NCBI GenBank assembly: GCA_018666555.1
Contig: JABIZD010000158.1
Coordinates: 1 to 41,456 of the forward strand
DNA: 41,456 bases
Origin: Gammaproteobacteria bacterium
GTDB taxonomy: Bacteria > Pseudomonadota > Gammaproteobacteria > Pseudomonadales > Azotimanducaceae
Reading direction: 5' to 3'
Position 1 is the first letter of the stretch. Each line of letters starts with the position of its first letter. The position numbers were made by a program, and so were the translations under genes. The notes beneath the pieces were generated by a model. It made no database searches. It saw nothing but the letters and a program-made list of their open reading frames with translations, and was not told the DNA's origin. Positions 32,294-41,370 of the stretch are shown here, piece after piece.

Positions 32294-33224
32294 GTTGTGA
32301 AAAGAAAGCAAGTAGCTCAGCGGCACCTGAAATGTCAGCTGCCCGGCCGCCAGAAATGGGCGGGTACTCAAGGGTTAGCGAGGGTACGACGTGCCCGGAC
32401 CCTTCAAGGGTATATAAACGTACCTCAACGGCATTATCAGGATGAAACCAACGATCCAGAATGACTCGACTGTGTGGGTTACCGTCAACTTCGGGTAGTA
32501 TTTGGCGCTGAGAAGTTTCCGGTAGTTCAGCTAATGCACGCCAGTACCCAACTGAAGCTGGAACGGAAAGCACAGTTCCGCGGGAGGCGTCGGTTCCGAC
32601 TCTGACCGTACCACCCAGATAGGGCGAGATAGGGTCCGTGGTGCCGTTAAAGGAGGCAATAGAAACGGCAATGCCGCTACTTTGGCAGTCGGAGTTTTCC
32701 GGGCTTGGCAGGCTGGCGCTGAATATACCGATGCCGCGCATTAGTTCGGGTTTTTCCAGGGCCAGCCTGAAGGCCATATGGCCACCATTGGAATAGCCGG
32801 CTACGAATACCTGTTTTTCATTTACTTGGTATTCCGAAGTTAAGGACTTGATTAACGCTGATAGAAAAGTAACGTCGTCAATACCCGCCTGGTTGGCCGT
32901 ATAGGATGCATTGCTACGACAGTCATTCCAATGGTTATCTATGCCGTCTGGAAAGGCAACAATGAAATTGTATTTTTCTGCTTGCTCATCAAATTCGCTC
33001 CCAAGCCATGTACGAAAAAGGGCTTCGGATTGCTGGGAAGCATGAAGCATGATCAGTAATGATGCACCGTGTCTGGCCTTGGCAGGGACATAAACGCCAT
33101 AGTTTCGAATCGACTGATCTATTTTGAATTGGTGCCTGCTATATTGCCCTGAAAATGGTTCAGCAGTGAAAGCTGCCAACCAGGTGGTCAGCAGCAAAAA
33201 AAATACCAGGCCTTTCCAAATCAT
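32286..33224 (-). CDS. PHB-depolymerase/feruloyl-esterase-like alpha/beta hydrolase, exported
   Basis: A 312-residue product when the ATG at 33224 is used; AGAGAG stands just before it and the protein then starts with a signal peptide (MIWKGLVFFLLLTTWLAAF). An upstream in-frame ATG at 33275 would add 17 polar residues. The nucleophile elbow VAGYSNGGHMAF (G-Y-S-N-G), an acid in NGTTDPISPYLGG, and the histidine in LEGSGHVVPS give a Ser-Asp-His triad, as in LpqC/PHB-depolymerase-family esterases. NHWNDCRSNAS and a second Cys (NSDCQSS) could form a disulfide. It is probably a periplasmic or secreted esterase. The acyl substrate, whether polyester or plant-type ester, is unknown. Confidence 0.85.
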   Translation of the reverse strand: MIWKGLVFFLLLTTWLAAFTAEPFSGQYSRHQFKIDQSIRNYGVYVPAKARHGASLLIMLHASQQSEALFRTWLGSEFDEQAEKYNFIVAFPDGIDNHWNDCRSNASYTANQAGIDDVTFLSALIKSLTSEYQVNEKQVFVAGYSNGGHMAFRLALEKPELMRGIGIFSASLPSPENSDCQSSGIAVSIASFNGTTDPISPYLGGTVRVGTDASRGTVLSVPASVGYWRALAELPETSQRQILPEVDGNPHSRVILDRWFHPDNAVEVRLYTLEGSGHVVPSLTLEYPPISGGRAADISGAAELLAFFSQLK

Positions 33225-33573
33225 TTTATTTGCTCTCTCTGGATGCGAAAAGTTTTTGTTTTTTAAGCCTACCATGTTCTTTCATTGAAGCTTAATTGGG
33301 AAACATTTCTCTACTGAAAAACAAACGACCTTCCTATACTGGCGTACTGCTTTACAGCTGTGGTAGGGTCAACGCATTTCTGGGCAGGCTATGCTGCATC
33401 AGGGATCGGGGCAATTTGCGTGGTTAGTTCCGGTGATGTTGCGACTATAGTAAATGTCCTAACCCCCTTTATTATCAGAGAGCTTGAACAAGCGTCACAT
33501 TAGGTTTGGGCTGAGTCTAGCTGGCTGGTTCCCTTATCGCTTCACAGATAAAAATTTATTGGCGGAGCTCATC
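33225..33573. promoter_or_regulatory. Divergent intergenic region between esterase and amidohydrolase
   Basis: About 350 bases with no gene called. It includes the upstream in-frame extensions of both neighbouring genes, which were not chosen as starts. The region should hold both promoters; no confident -35/-10 pairs or strong palindromes were found. Confidence 0.4.
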
Positions 33574-35292
33574 ATGAAAACAACTGTCTATAATTTGTTC
33601 AAGTGCTGCTTGATTATGGGTTTGGCTGCCTGTAGCGATGAAACACTTAATCCGGCAGATACTCTTTATATTCGAGGCAACATTATCACCGTTGATAATG
33701 ACAAACCCCTGGTAGAAGCCCTGGCAACTAAGGATGGGCTTATTTTAGCAGTTGGTGCTACAGATGAGTTATTGATTCTTAAAGGGCCATTAACCAAGGT
33801 GATTGATCTCAGAGGACAGACCGTTGTGCCTGGTTTTATTGATGCGCATAGCCATTTTGCAGGGGTTGGAACGCAAGCTATGGTCGCCAATCTACTGCCG
33901 GCTCCGGATGGGCCTGTTAATACTATCGCCGAATTACAGGCAGAAATTCGTCACCACATTGAAACCTCACCCATTGTTAAAAAATATAATGTCGCCATTG
34001 GTTTCAATTACGATGACTCCCAGTTAGCGGAAAAACGGCACCCAGACAGGCATGATTTAGATGCGGTCTCAACTGAGATCCCAATAGTAGTTATGCATCA
34101 GTCCGGTCATTTAGGCGCGTACAATTCAAAGGCGCTTGAATTAATGGGCATAAGCGCTGCGACTCCAGATCCCTCCGGCGGCGTCATCGAGAGACAAACC
34201 GATGGAAAAACCCCCAGTGGAGTGATGCAAGAGAATGCCCACTTCATGATATTTTTCAAATTGATTCCTGATTTCACCAGGCCCGATTTGATGGAATTGT
34301 ACAAGGCCGGTGAATACGCCTACCTGTCAAATGGGTTTACCACGGTTCAAGAGGGCAAGACGGACCTGAATACGCTCAGGCTGCTGCCAGAGTTAGCCGC
34401 GTCTATGGGTTTCGATGTCGATATTATCTCTTACCCGGATGTTGCCGGAATTGCTGATGATGCCGTGCTGGCGGAGTTGCCGTTTTCCTCAGGCTATGTC
34501 AATGGCTTTAGAATCGGTGGCATCAAATTGACATTTGACGGCTCTCCTCAAGGTAAAACAGCCTGGTTCACGGAACCCTACTTGAAGGTGCCGGAGGGGC
34601 AACCATCGAAATACTCAGGTTATCCTGCCTTTTCTGATGAAAACGCGCTGAAGTGGATGTCTCTGGCATTTGATAACCATTGGCAGTTACTGGTCCATGC
34701 AAATGGTGATGCAGCAATCGACCAATTAATCCGTCTGGTCGAACAGTCTGGAGGCCAACTTGAGGGCAAGGACCACCGTACTGTCATGATACATGGTCAG
34801 TTCACCCGGCAAGACCAGGTAAAACGTCTACAGGATCTAGGCGTGTTCCCTGCACTCTACCCGATGCATACCTTCTATTGGGGAGATTGGCATCGGGACT
34901 CTGTGGCAGGCCCTGAGCGAGCACAGCATATCTCGCCGACGGGCTGGATGATTGACGAAGATATGATGTTCAGCATCCACTCGGATGCGCCGGTGACTTT
35001 CCCGAACTCAATGCGGCTGCTTGATAGTGCTGTTAATAGAACTACTAGATCGGGCAGAGTGCTTGGTCTAGAGCACCGAATCTCGCCACAGAATGCTTTA
35101 AAAGCCTTGACTATCTGGGCGGCTTATCAGCATTTTGAAGAATCTATAAAAGGTTCATTAGTTGCTGGCAAGCAAGCCGACTTGGTTATTTTGGATCAAG
35201 ACCCCCTAACCGTTGAGCCGCTTGAACTAAAGAATATCAAAGTAATGGCGACCATAAATAACGATAAAACCGTCTTTACACGGATCGATTGA
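33574..35292 (+). CDS. YtcJ-like metal-dependent amidohydrolase, lipoprotein
   Basis: A 572-residue amidohydrolase of the YtcJ/imidazolonepropionase-like group. The ATG at 33574 has GGAG before it and gives a lipoprotein signal with lipobox LAAC (Cys20); an in-frame TTG 30 codons upstream is less likely. The fold opens with TLYIRGNIITVDNDKPLVEA, then VVPGFIDAHSHFAGVG (HxH), HQSGHLGAYNSKAL, GGIKLTFDGSPQGKTAWF, LLVHANGDAAIDQL, MIHGQFTRQDQ, FSIHSDAPVT and the terminal SLVAGKQADLVILDQDP. These are the standard metal and fold motifs. It would hydrolyse an amide, ester or cyclic bond in the periplasm; the substrate is unknown. It is the third lipoprotein amide hydrolase in this window. Confidence 0.88.
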   Translation: MKTTVYNLFKCCLIMGLAACSDETLNPADTLYIRGNIITVDNDKPLVEALATKDGLILAVGATDELLILKGPLTKVIDLRGQTVVPGFIDAHSHFAGVGTQAMVANLLPAPDGPVNTIAELQAEIRHHIETSPIVKKYNVAIGFNYDDSQLAEKRHPDRHDLDAVSTEIPIVVMHQSGHLGAYNSKALELMGISAATPDPSGGVIERQTDGKTPSGVMQENAHFMIFFKLIPDFTRPDLMELYKAGEYAYLSNGFTTVQEGKTDLNTLRLLPELAASMGFDVDIISYPDVAGIADDAVLAELPFSSGYVNGFRIGGIKLTFDGSPQGKTAWFTEPYLKVPEGQPSKYSGYPAFSDENALKWMSLAFDNHWQLLVHANGDAAIDQLIRLVEQSGGQLEGKDHRTVMIHGQFTRQDQVKRLQDLGVFPALYPMHTFYWGDWHRDSVAGPERAQHISPTGWMIDEDMMFSIHSDAPVTFPNSMRLLDSAVNRTTRSGRVLGLEHRISPQNALKALTIWAAYQHFEESIKGSLVAGKQADLVILDQDPLTVEPLELKNIKVMATINNDKTVFTRID

Positions 35293-35343
35293 ATTAGGCT
35301 TTTGCAGAGGTGCAGCCTGGCTCTGTTAGTTGCCCGCAGCCCT

Positions 35344-35367
35344 GATAACAGGATGGATAACAGGATT
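35344..35367. repeat. Two-copy 12-base tandem repeat
   Basis: GATAACAGGATG (35344-35355) is followed directly by GATAACAGGATT (35356-35367), one difference in 12. It lies 51 bases after the amidohydrolase stop in non-coding DNA. Two copies may be chance or slippage. Confidence 0.5.
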
Positions 35368-35486
35368 GAGAAGGTGCTATAACTTGGTGGTAAATTGTCC
35401 AGCATTTAAGGGTAAGAAGCATAGTTCGGGTAGGTAAGTCGAGAAATTGATTATGCCGTGTTTACGGTAATTGGGCAGATGCAGTA

Positions 35487-35720
35487 ATGAAAATAAGTCT
35501 GTTCTACCCTCTATTCAAGCTCGCCCCAGCGGGGTATCGCAGTAATGTGCTTGCCCTTGTCTTTCTTGCAGTGGCCTCGTTCCTGGTTCATCAAATCCTG
35601 GATGGTTTAGGTTGGTGGTATTACCGTTTTGGGCGAGCCCTGATTGCTATGGTTTTTGGCATCAGTTACTTGCATGTTGAGAGGTGGATTAAAACTAAAA
35701 AGACTAAAGGCTCAACCTGA
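35487..35720 (+). CDS. Small two-helix membrane protein, unknown function
   Basis: A 77-residue product. Residues about 20-38 (SNVLALVFLAVASFLVHQIL) and 47-63 (RFGRALIAMVFGISYLH) are predicted membrane helices, with a Trp-Trp-Tyr-Tyr interface patch between them and a basic tail (KTKKTKGST). This charge pattern fits a real membrane protein better than a chance frame. The ribosome-binding site before the ATG is weak. It is not recognised as a named family and stands alone between the amidohydrolase and a broken hydroxylase gene. Confidence 0.5.
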   Translation: MKISLFYPLFKLAPAGYRSNVLALVFLAVASFLVHQILDGLGWWYYRFGRALIAMVFGISYLHVERWIKTKKTKGST

Positions 35721-35947
35721 TACGGCTACTGTGGGTAGTATTTAGTTGTATCCATGTCTGGTCTATTTTGTACTTTTGGTTCTATCCGCGACTGAGAAGA
35801 AATACCGGCCAGGCATCATTAAAGCCTTGAGTGGTTTTCACTCTCTGGGGTTAACTTTGATAAGAGGCCATCGTATTTTAGATGAGTCAGGCCGAGGTTG
35901 TCGCATTCGGCAATACGGCCAATGCATGGTACGGGAAAGGTCTAAAC

Positions 35948-36358
35948 ATGCCAGATTCTGATGTCATGATTACCGGTTATGGTCCCACCGGTACCGTCGC
36001 TGCTAACCTGTATGGTGCAACCTGCCTAAAGGTTCTACTCGTCGAACCCAACTGGTAAATCTTTGATATCCCACCTGCGGTGCACTTTGACGGCGAGGTA
36101 ATGGGGATTTTTCAACCACTTGGGCTTGCTGATAAATTGCGCGAAGTAGCCCAGAAGGGTAACAGTCTGGATTTTACCAATGGGCCTAACAGGCAATTGT
36201 TGCATCAGGGTCTGTGCGATATACCGTGCCGTAATGGCTGGGCGAACAACTTTTTCTTTAACCTGGTTTTGCTGGAATCGCATCTGTGTAAAAGTGTCCA
36301 GCAGCATCCAAACGTAGAAGTCTGGCTCGGACAAGGCCTCGGCTGGAAGCGCATATGA
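35948..36358 (+). pseudogene. Broken MhpA-like FAD-dependent aromatic hydroxylase
   Basis: Read from ATG 35948, the frame gives MPDSDVMITGYGPTGTVAAN and then VLLVEPNW, stops at TAA 36056, and continues in the same frame as FDIPPAVHFDGEVMGIFQ, LGLADKL and HPNVEVWLGQ before TGA at 36356. These are the first about 130 residues of the FAD-binding hydroxylase family that includes 3-(3-hydroxyphenyl)propionate hydroxylase MhpA: the GxGPxG dinucleotide-binding motif, the PRAVHFDDE block and the VEVRLG strand. Intact members have about 500-550 residues. The in-frame stop, the damaged residues (TGYGPTGT, PPAVHF) and the missing remainder show that it is not functional. It signals lost capacity for aromatic acid hydroxylation. 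Confidence 0.78.
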
Positions 36359-36527
36359 TGGCTGCGGGACCTTTGATTCCCAGATTCATAGCTATTCCTT
36401 TATCGTCAACATTAAAATATAGCTCAGTTTAAGCGATCAAGTGGATAAAATTTGATCCTAGCGATGAACGGCGCAGCAGCTATTTTACCTATATGCCATT
36501 AGGTAAAGTGGAGAAGCATTGTGACGG

Positions 36528-38333
36528 TCAGCCAGCTTTGCGGTCGCGTGATCGCCCGCGTTTGGGTTTACTGCGCTGCGGGGTCGTGCTTTGCTGGACG
36601 TTCTGATTGGACGATTGCCTGCTGCTACGGGTAATGGACTGCAGCGGAGGGTTCTGCTGTTGGGAAGGAGCGTCGTTTGGTGTGCTCTGTGGCTCTGGTG
36701 ACCGTCTCGTACTGGCGCGCGGGTTCGACCACTGTCGGCGGGTTGTCTGTCGTGATGAATTACTGGGTATTGGTGCTCTTGGTTCACCTGTTGGCCTTAT
36801 CGAGGTTTGTTGCGAGCTAGTCTGGTCGATTATTCTGCCACCTGATGATGAACGGGAAGTCATAGACTGTTGTGTGCGGCTGGGGCCAACTCGGATTGTT
36901 TGCCTCGTGGCGTCCGATCGATATGACGAGAGGTTGTTTGACCTGGTTGTATTTACACGTTGTGGGCTCGAATCGGTATGAGTTGTAGCCCTGTTATCAG
37001 GACCTTGGCTTGCAATAACCCTATCAGCCTCGGTTCGGCCACGAAAATGAATGACTGGATTATTGCCGCTTCTGTGGCGGTCGCGGTTATGCCGGGGTCC
37101 GGAGCGAACCTGCTCGGTGGACCTTGCGTTGGCTGTCGCAGGATTGCGATTGCGGTCGTTAACCCTGGGTTGACTGTTAGCTTGATTAGCACGGATGCGA
37201 GTGGTTCGATTCGAGTTGCGTGTGATGGTTTGCCCATCAGATATGCTATGCCTATCGGTTCGGGTGTTTTGACGATCTCGATCGCTGTTGCGCGAGTTCT
37301 CGATTGACCTGTTGTTCGGGGCATAGTGGTCGTTTCGAGTGCGAGTACTGTTGTGTTGCGAACGATGATGGCGGTTTCGTGACCGCCAGTGGTCACCATC
37401 TCGATGCCGCCGGTTTGATCCGTGGTGGCTGTTGTGGACGTACCAGGTATTGTAGACCGAAATACTGGGCCGTCGATAATAGTGGCCATAATAGGCATGG
37501 CCGTAGTAGGGATGTCCCCTGTAGCTTCGGTGGTGGACGTTAAGGTAACGATCTGGCCAACCGATGGTAAATGCAGTTGTTACTCCCCAGAAGCGATTGT
37601 ATGAAAATGAGTAACCGACTGGGTAAGGGTAGTAGTAAACGGGGCGAGGTACCGGGTAGTAGGCATAAACGGGTTGAGTCTGGTAGACGATGACTTTTTC
37701 TGGCTCGTAATAGGGAACGTAGATGACTTTCTCATCGACCGGCGTAATCTCGATGACACCTGCATTGTTTTCGACACGCTGATATGCATCTGTTTCCAGG
37801 TTTCCAGCGAGGTAGGCTCGGTCACGAAAAGTCTCAATCGCAGCTATCAAGTCGGCTTGCTGATTGATCACCGCGTAGCCAAGACGTGCAGCCCAGTCAA
37901 TTTCCTTGTCCATCATGCGAAGTACTTCAGGATAATTCAGTAGTGCTACCACAGACTCATCCCAAGCCTCGTTTGGTTCAATTGAGTCGTCGGCTTCATA
38001 TTCATTGAGAAACCGGGATGCCAGGATAACGTCCACGGGATAGGTTGATGCAGGTAGAACAATGGCCAGGAGGTCATCTGGATATAAGGCAATGGGTCCG
38101 ATTAACTTCTCCAGTTCGATCGCAGATAGGGCAATAATGCCTTCATTGTTATTGTTGTCGTTGTCGTTGCTGTTGGGTAGGTTTTTGCGTGCATCAATAT
38201 CGTCCTGCGCAGGCAACAGAAGGTGATCACTATTGTCGACGGCAACTTCGGCTATGACCTGCAAGGGTGCGGAGAATACCAGCCATAGTAATAGAGAGTT
38301 AATTCTTGGGCGTGTCATTAGTTTCCTGAACAT
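36528..38333 (-). CDS. DUF3300 exported protein with long Arg/Ser/Asn-rich tail
   Basis: A 601-residue product. The ATG at 38333 has GGAGG five bases before it and yields a signal peptide (INSLLLWLVFSAPLQVIAE); a 55-codon upstream extension is rejected. Residues about 60-240 are the DUF3300 domain: IALSAIELEKLIGPIALYPD, LLAIVLPASTYPVDVILASR, MMDKEIDWAARLGYAVINQQ and a YVPYYEPEKVIVY block. A Tyr/Pro/His-rich stretch follows, then about 280 residues of low-complexity, very basic sequence dominated by Arg, Ser, Asn, Thr and Gln. The domain's function is unknown. The tail is probably disordered and could bind nucleic acid or acidic polymers outside the cytoplasm. An Asn/Asp triplet run (NSNDNDNNNNE) near the N-terminus comes from a GTT-type microsatellite. 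Confidence 0.86.
   Translation of the reverse strand: MFRKLMTRPRINSLLLWLVFSAPLQVIAEVAVDNSDHLLLPAQDDIDARKNLPNSNDNDNNNNEGIIALSAIELEKLIGPIALYPDDLLAIVLPASTYPVDVILASRFLNEYEADDSIEPNEAWDESVVALLNYPEVLRMMDKEIDWAARLGYAVINQQADLIAAIETFRDRAYLAGNLETDAYQRVENNAGVIEITPVDEKVIYVPYYEPEKVIVYQTQPVYAYYPVPRPVYYYPYPVGYSFSYNRFWGVTTAFTIGWPDRYLNVHHRSYRGHPYYGHAYYGHYYRRPSISVYNTWYVHNSHHGSNRRHRDGDHWRSRNRHHRSQHNSTRTRNDHYAPNNRSIENSRNSDRDRQNTRTDRHSISDGQTITRNSNRTTRIRANQANSQPRVNDRNRNPATANARSTEQVRSGPRHNRDRHRSGNNPVIHFRGRTEADRVIASQGPDNRATTHTDSSPQRVNTTRSNNLSSYRSDATRQTIRVGPSRTQQSMTSRSSSGGRIIDQTSSQQTSIRPTGEPRAPIPSNSSRQTTRRQWSNPRASTRRSPEPQSTPNDAPSQQQNPPLQSITRSSRQSSNQNVQQSTTPQRSKPKRGRSRDRKAG
38143..38176. repeat. GTT-type triplet microsatellite within the DUF3300 gene
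   Basis: The plus strand reads as a run of GTT/GTC/GTA-like triplets, encoding on the minus strand an Asn/Asp tract just after the signal peptide. Triplet slippage here would change length without shifting frame. Confidence 0.5.
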
Positions 38334-39003
38334 ATGAGCCTCCAGACCTTTGGCTGCAGTCTTCGCAGACCATTTATAAGTGTGTTTAAAAGCATACTGC
38401 GCTGAACCTGAATGCTTGCTTAACCGGAATTTGCCTGCCGGAGACCCTGGATTCGCGCAATGTGAGGTGCGGAAAATAGCAGCGCCGTAGCTTCTCACGC
38501 GGTTTTCCCGGGGCTGGGAGAAAAATAACAGTGGTAGGAACTACAGGGTATTTGGAGTTTATTCACAACAATAGGTTGGATGTGAGGTGGCAGTTCAGGA
38601 ATCACTCAGCACCGGTTGGGTTAGAAGAGGGTCCAAGGCAACGCATCGACCTTGGTACAGTTGGATGTAGTTGCGCCGACTGAATGGCATAAAGCGGTCA
38701 GGCAAGCGAACCCGGGGGAGATTTACCTGCCGCATCAGAGGGCCTGTGTAAAATCGTCCGTTGGTTTGATGACCAGGATGTGATGGCTGGGAAGCTACTT
38801 AGCCAGGGGGCTAAAACGCGATAGTACTTCTTATTCATTGCCCGATTATATCTGGTTTTGAAAAGGTGCTGGCTTCTTTAGAATAAAGGAAGTGGAACTG
38901 AGGAGAATGCCAGGACTGCGCTTATTCAAGGGGGTCATGCCGGGCGACTTCCTATGGGCAGTTGGCAGCTGCATAATGGGATAATTCGAGTGGAATGGCA
39001 GCC
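38334..39003. other. 670-base intergenic region, possible gene relic
   Basis: No intact gene was found. From 38693 to 38824 the plus strand is open for 43 codons and includes protein-like KIVRWFDDQDVMAGKLLSQG, but has no start codon with a ribosome-binding site. This could be the remains of a lost gene or chance. The right end holds the ribosome-binding region of the following flavoprotein gene (GAGTGGA). Confidence 0.35.
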
Positions 39004-40842
39004 ATGAATAAAATTACTCGGCGAAACTTCGTCAACGGCACGCTGATGGCTTCAGGGGCCTCTTTATTGCCCCTTAAGATACTAGATAGTCAGGCGGCAA
39101 TGGCAGCTTTGGATTCATCCTACTACCCACCCGCGCTGACCGGGCTTCGAGGCAGTCACCCGGGTTCGAACGATCATGCGCATGCACTCGCGTGGGGAGG
39201 AGGTTCGGTAGGAGGCTCAATGACAAAGCTGTCTGAGACCTACGATCTGGTTGTGGTTGGCGGTGGCATAAGTGGCCTGGCGGCTGCTTACTTCTTTCAA
39301 CAGCAACACGGTGCAGAAAAGAATATCCTGATTTTGGATAATCACGACGACTTTGGTGGCCATGCCAAACGCAATGAACATGTGATTAATGGCAACACCT
39401 ACATCAGTTATGGTGGTTCCCAGAGTATTGTCGAACCGAAGTATGCTGACCGGGTAGTCCTTGATATGTTCGAAGACATTGGTATCGACCTGAAGCGTTT
39501 CAACTCAGCTTATGACCTGGACTTCTATAAGCGCCATGGCCTGGGTGGCGTCACCTATTTCAATAAAGAAGTTTTCGGTCAGGATAAGTTGGTACAACAC
39601 CCTTACTGTAACTATCCCAACTACGTCGAAGGATTGCCAGGCGGCAGGCTCTCACATGAAGATGCGGCAGCAGCAGCGCCCCTGAGCGAAAAGGGTAGGG
39701 CACAATTGCTTCGAGTACTCAATGGGGGGCTACACACACTCAACGTGCAAGAAGCAGATTTACAGGATTATATAGACAATCATTCCTATTTTGATTACCT
39801 GAAGAATAACCTCGGCGTTGATGACCCTGGAGTGCTGCGAATGGCCAGGCATTCCGGTTTGGACTGGGGCAATTATAGTGCCGAATTGATGTCTATCGCC
39901 GAGGCTAAAAGTTGTGGTGCTATGGGCTTTGCCCCTAAAGCTGTCTATGACGAAGAAAATCCGTACATCTACCATTACCCCGATGGCAATGCCAGTATTG
40001 CTCGAGCGCTGGTTAAGAAATTGATTTCCGGTGTTGCCAAGGGAAGCAATGCGGAAGCGCTGGTACTGGCTCAGTTTGATTATGCCGAATTGGACAGGCC
40101 AGGCAATCCCGTTCGTCTTCGGCTTAACAGCACGGTTGTGAACGTCAGGCATGGTGGTAATCCTGCCAGCGCGAGCGAGGCTCTGGTCAGCTATGTTAAT
40201 GGTAATCAGTCTTTCCAGGTAAGGGCCCGTAACGTCGTGATGGCTTGTTACAATATGATGATTCCCCATATCGTCTCGGACCTTCCCAAGGAGCAGGCGG
40301 CGGCATTGAGTTTACAAACCAAGAGCCCTTTCGTGTATACATCCGTTGGCTTGAAGAACTGGCGCGCCATGAAGGATTCCGGCATTGGCGTTGCCATGTC
40401 ACCGGGTAATATGCATCAGGCGGTTCTCATGGATTTCCCTGTCAGTATGGGTGGGTATAAGTTCACGGATTCAGCCGATCAGCCCTGCGTGATCCAAATG
40501 ATCAGTTGCCCTTTTGGTAGCTTTGGTGCCGAGCCTGAAGCGCAGTTTCGAGAAGCGCGTTACCGAATGCTGTCTCTGCAGTTCGACGACTATGAAGAGG
40601 AGATTCGCCGTCACCTTAGCGGCATGCTGGCAAGCAATTTGTTCGACTTTGACCGCGATGTAGCAAGTATTTCAGTTAATCGCTGGGCTCATGGCTATAC
40701 ATTTGCGGGGCCGGGCGACTCGGTACGCCTGGGCCGGCAACCGTTTGGTCGGGTCACCGTGGCTAACAGCGACTCAGCGCCTGGCGCTGATGCGAAAACG
40801 GCCGTAATGATGGCGCATCGTGCCGTCAACGAGCTGGCTTGA
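39004..40842 (+). CDS. Spermidine-dehydrogenase-like FAD-dependent oxidoreductase, Tat-exported
   Basis: A 612-residue flavoprotein (615 from the ATG at 38995; GAGTGGA is better placed for 39004). It begins with a Tat signal, NKITRRNFVNGTLMASGAS. The FAD dinucleotide loop is LVVVGGGISGLAAAYFF, followed by LDNHDDFGGHAKRNE and the second cofactor strand. The post-signal segment YYPPALTGLRGSHPGS is characteristic of the spermidine dehydrogenase SpdH group of Pseudomonas, which oxidises spermidine to an aminoaldehyde and a diamine in the periplasm. The annotation by family is firm; substrate is by similarity only. It is monocistronic. It may connect with the semialdehyde dehydrogenase and ureohydrolase-family genes elsewhere in the window as polyamine metabolism, but this is inference. 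Confidence 0.85.
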   Translation: MNKITRRNFVNGTLMASGASLLPLKILDSQAAMAALDSSYYPPALTGLRGSHPGSNDHAHALAWGGGSVGGSMTKLSETYDLVVVGGGISGLAAAYFFQQQHGAEKNILILDNHDDFGGHAKRNEHVINGNTYISYGGSQSIVEPKYADRVVLDMFEDIGIDLKRFNSAYDLDFYKRHGLGGVTYFNKEVFGQDKLVQHPYCNYPNYVEGLPGGRLSHEDAAAAAPLSEKGRAQLLRVLNGGLHTLNVQEADLQDYIDNHSYFDYLKNNLGVDDPGVLRMARHSGLDWGNYSAELMSIAEAKSCGAMGFAPKAVYDEENPYIYHYPDGNASIARALVKKLISGVAKGSNAEALVLAQFDYAELDRPGNPVRLRLNSTVVNVRHGGNPASASEALVSYVNGNQSFQVRARNVVMACYNMMIPHIVSDLPKEQAAALSLQTKSPFVYTSVGLKNWRAMKDSGIGVAMSPGNMHQAVLMDFPVSMGGYKFTDSADQPCVIQMISCPFGSFGAEPEAQFREARYRMLSLQFDDYEEEIRRHLSGMLASNLFDFDRDVASISVNRWAHGYTFAGPGDSVRLGRQPFGRVTVANSDSAPGADAKTAVMMAHRAVNELA

Positions 40843-41037
40843 GCTGACACTAGGGGTTCATCTTCCTATAGAAAAACTAAACCCGTAGGAGCTCGAGAAA
40901 GGCAGTCGCTGAGGTACACGGGTGAGCAGCGATGCTTTGTTGGAGTATTGATCTGCGTATCTCGGCGTGAATAAGTTCCCAAGGCGGCGCGAACCTGGTG
41001 CTGGCGCGGGGTGGGGTATAGGTTCTTGCATAAATAG

Positions 41038-41370
41038 CTACTGACTTTTAGGATTCTTTCTTAATCCGGGTGCCAGATCATACAGATCCCAGTTGATTTG
41101 TTCGGGCGTATTAGTCAGCTTTTGCTGTAATTTTCGCTGCTTGAGGCTGATGCCGAAGGCCTTGTGGTGTTCGGCATCGATAATATCCTGTATCTCGTCG
41201 TGACGGATTAGCTTGATCAGGACCCCTGCCTGAAGGAAACCGGTGAGTTGCTGACTGAGTTCGTCTCGCGTGGCTGGTCTGGCATCACCATAGGAATAAA
41301 ATAGGGCTATTTTTTCCCTGACTGATTCCAGGAATAATTCTTTCTGGAGTGCGGTTGATAGGCCGGGCAT
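41038..41370 (-). CDS. Hypothetical protein, 110 residues
   Basis: A small soluble protein not recognised as a known family. It is mainly helical: LQKELFLESVREKIALFYSY, TRDELSQQLTGFLQAGVLIK, HDEIQDIIDAEHHKAFGISL, and a basic helix KQRKLQQKLTNTPEQINWDL. No signal peptide, membrane segment or cysteine is present. GAGAG stands nine bases before the ATG. The mix of charged helices and natural composition supports a real gene. Nothing in the neighbourhood suggests a function. Confidence 0.6.
   Translation of the reverse strand: MPGLSTALQKELFLESVREKIALFYSYGDARPATRDELSQQLTGFLQAGVLIKLIRHDEIQDIIDAEHHKAFGISLKQRKLQQKLTNTPEQINWDLYDLAPGLRKNPKSQ

Noticed and set aside
35746-35961. Plus-strand frame of 71 codons before the broken hydroxylase
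   Set aside because: It starts with TTG without a ribosome-binding site and has no recognisable pattern; it overlaps the pseudogene start.
36953-37498. Minus-strand open frame of 181 codons within the DUF3300 tail
   Set aside because: It is an alternative frame of the low-complexity tail and reads as a Thr/Ile/Ala repeat without start signals.
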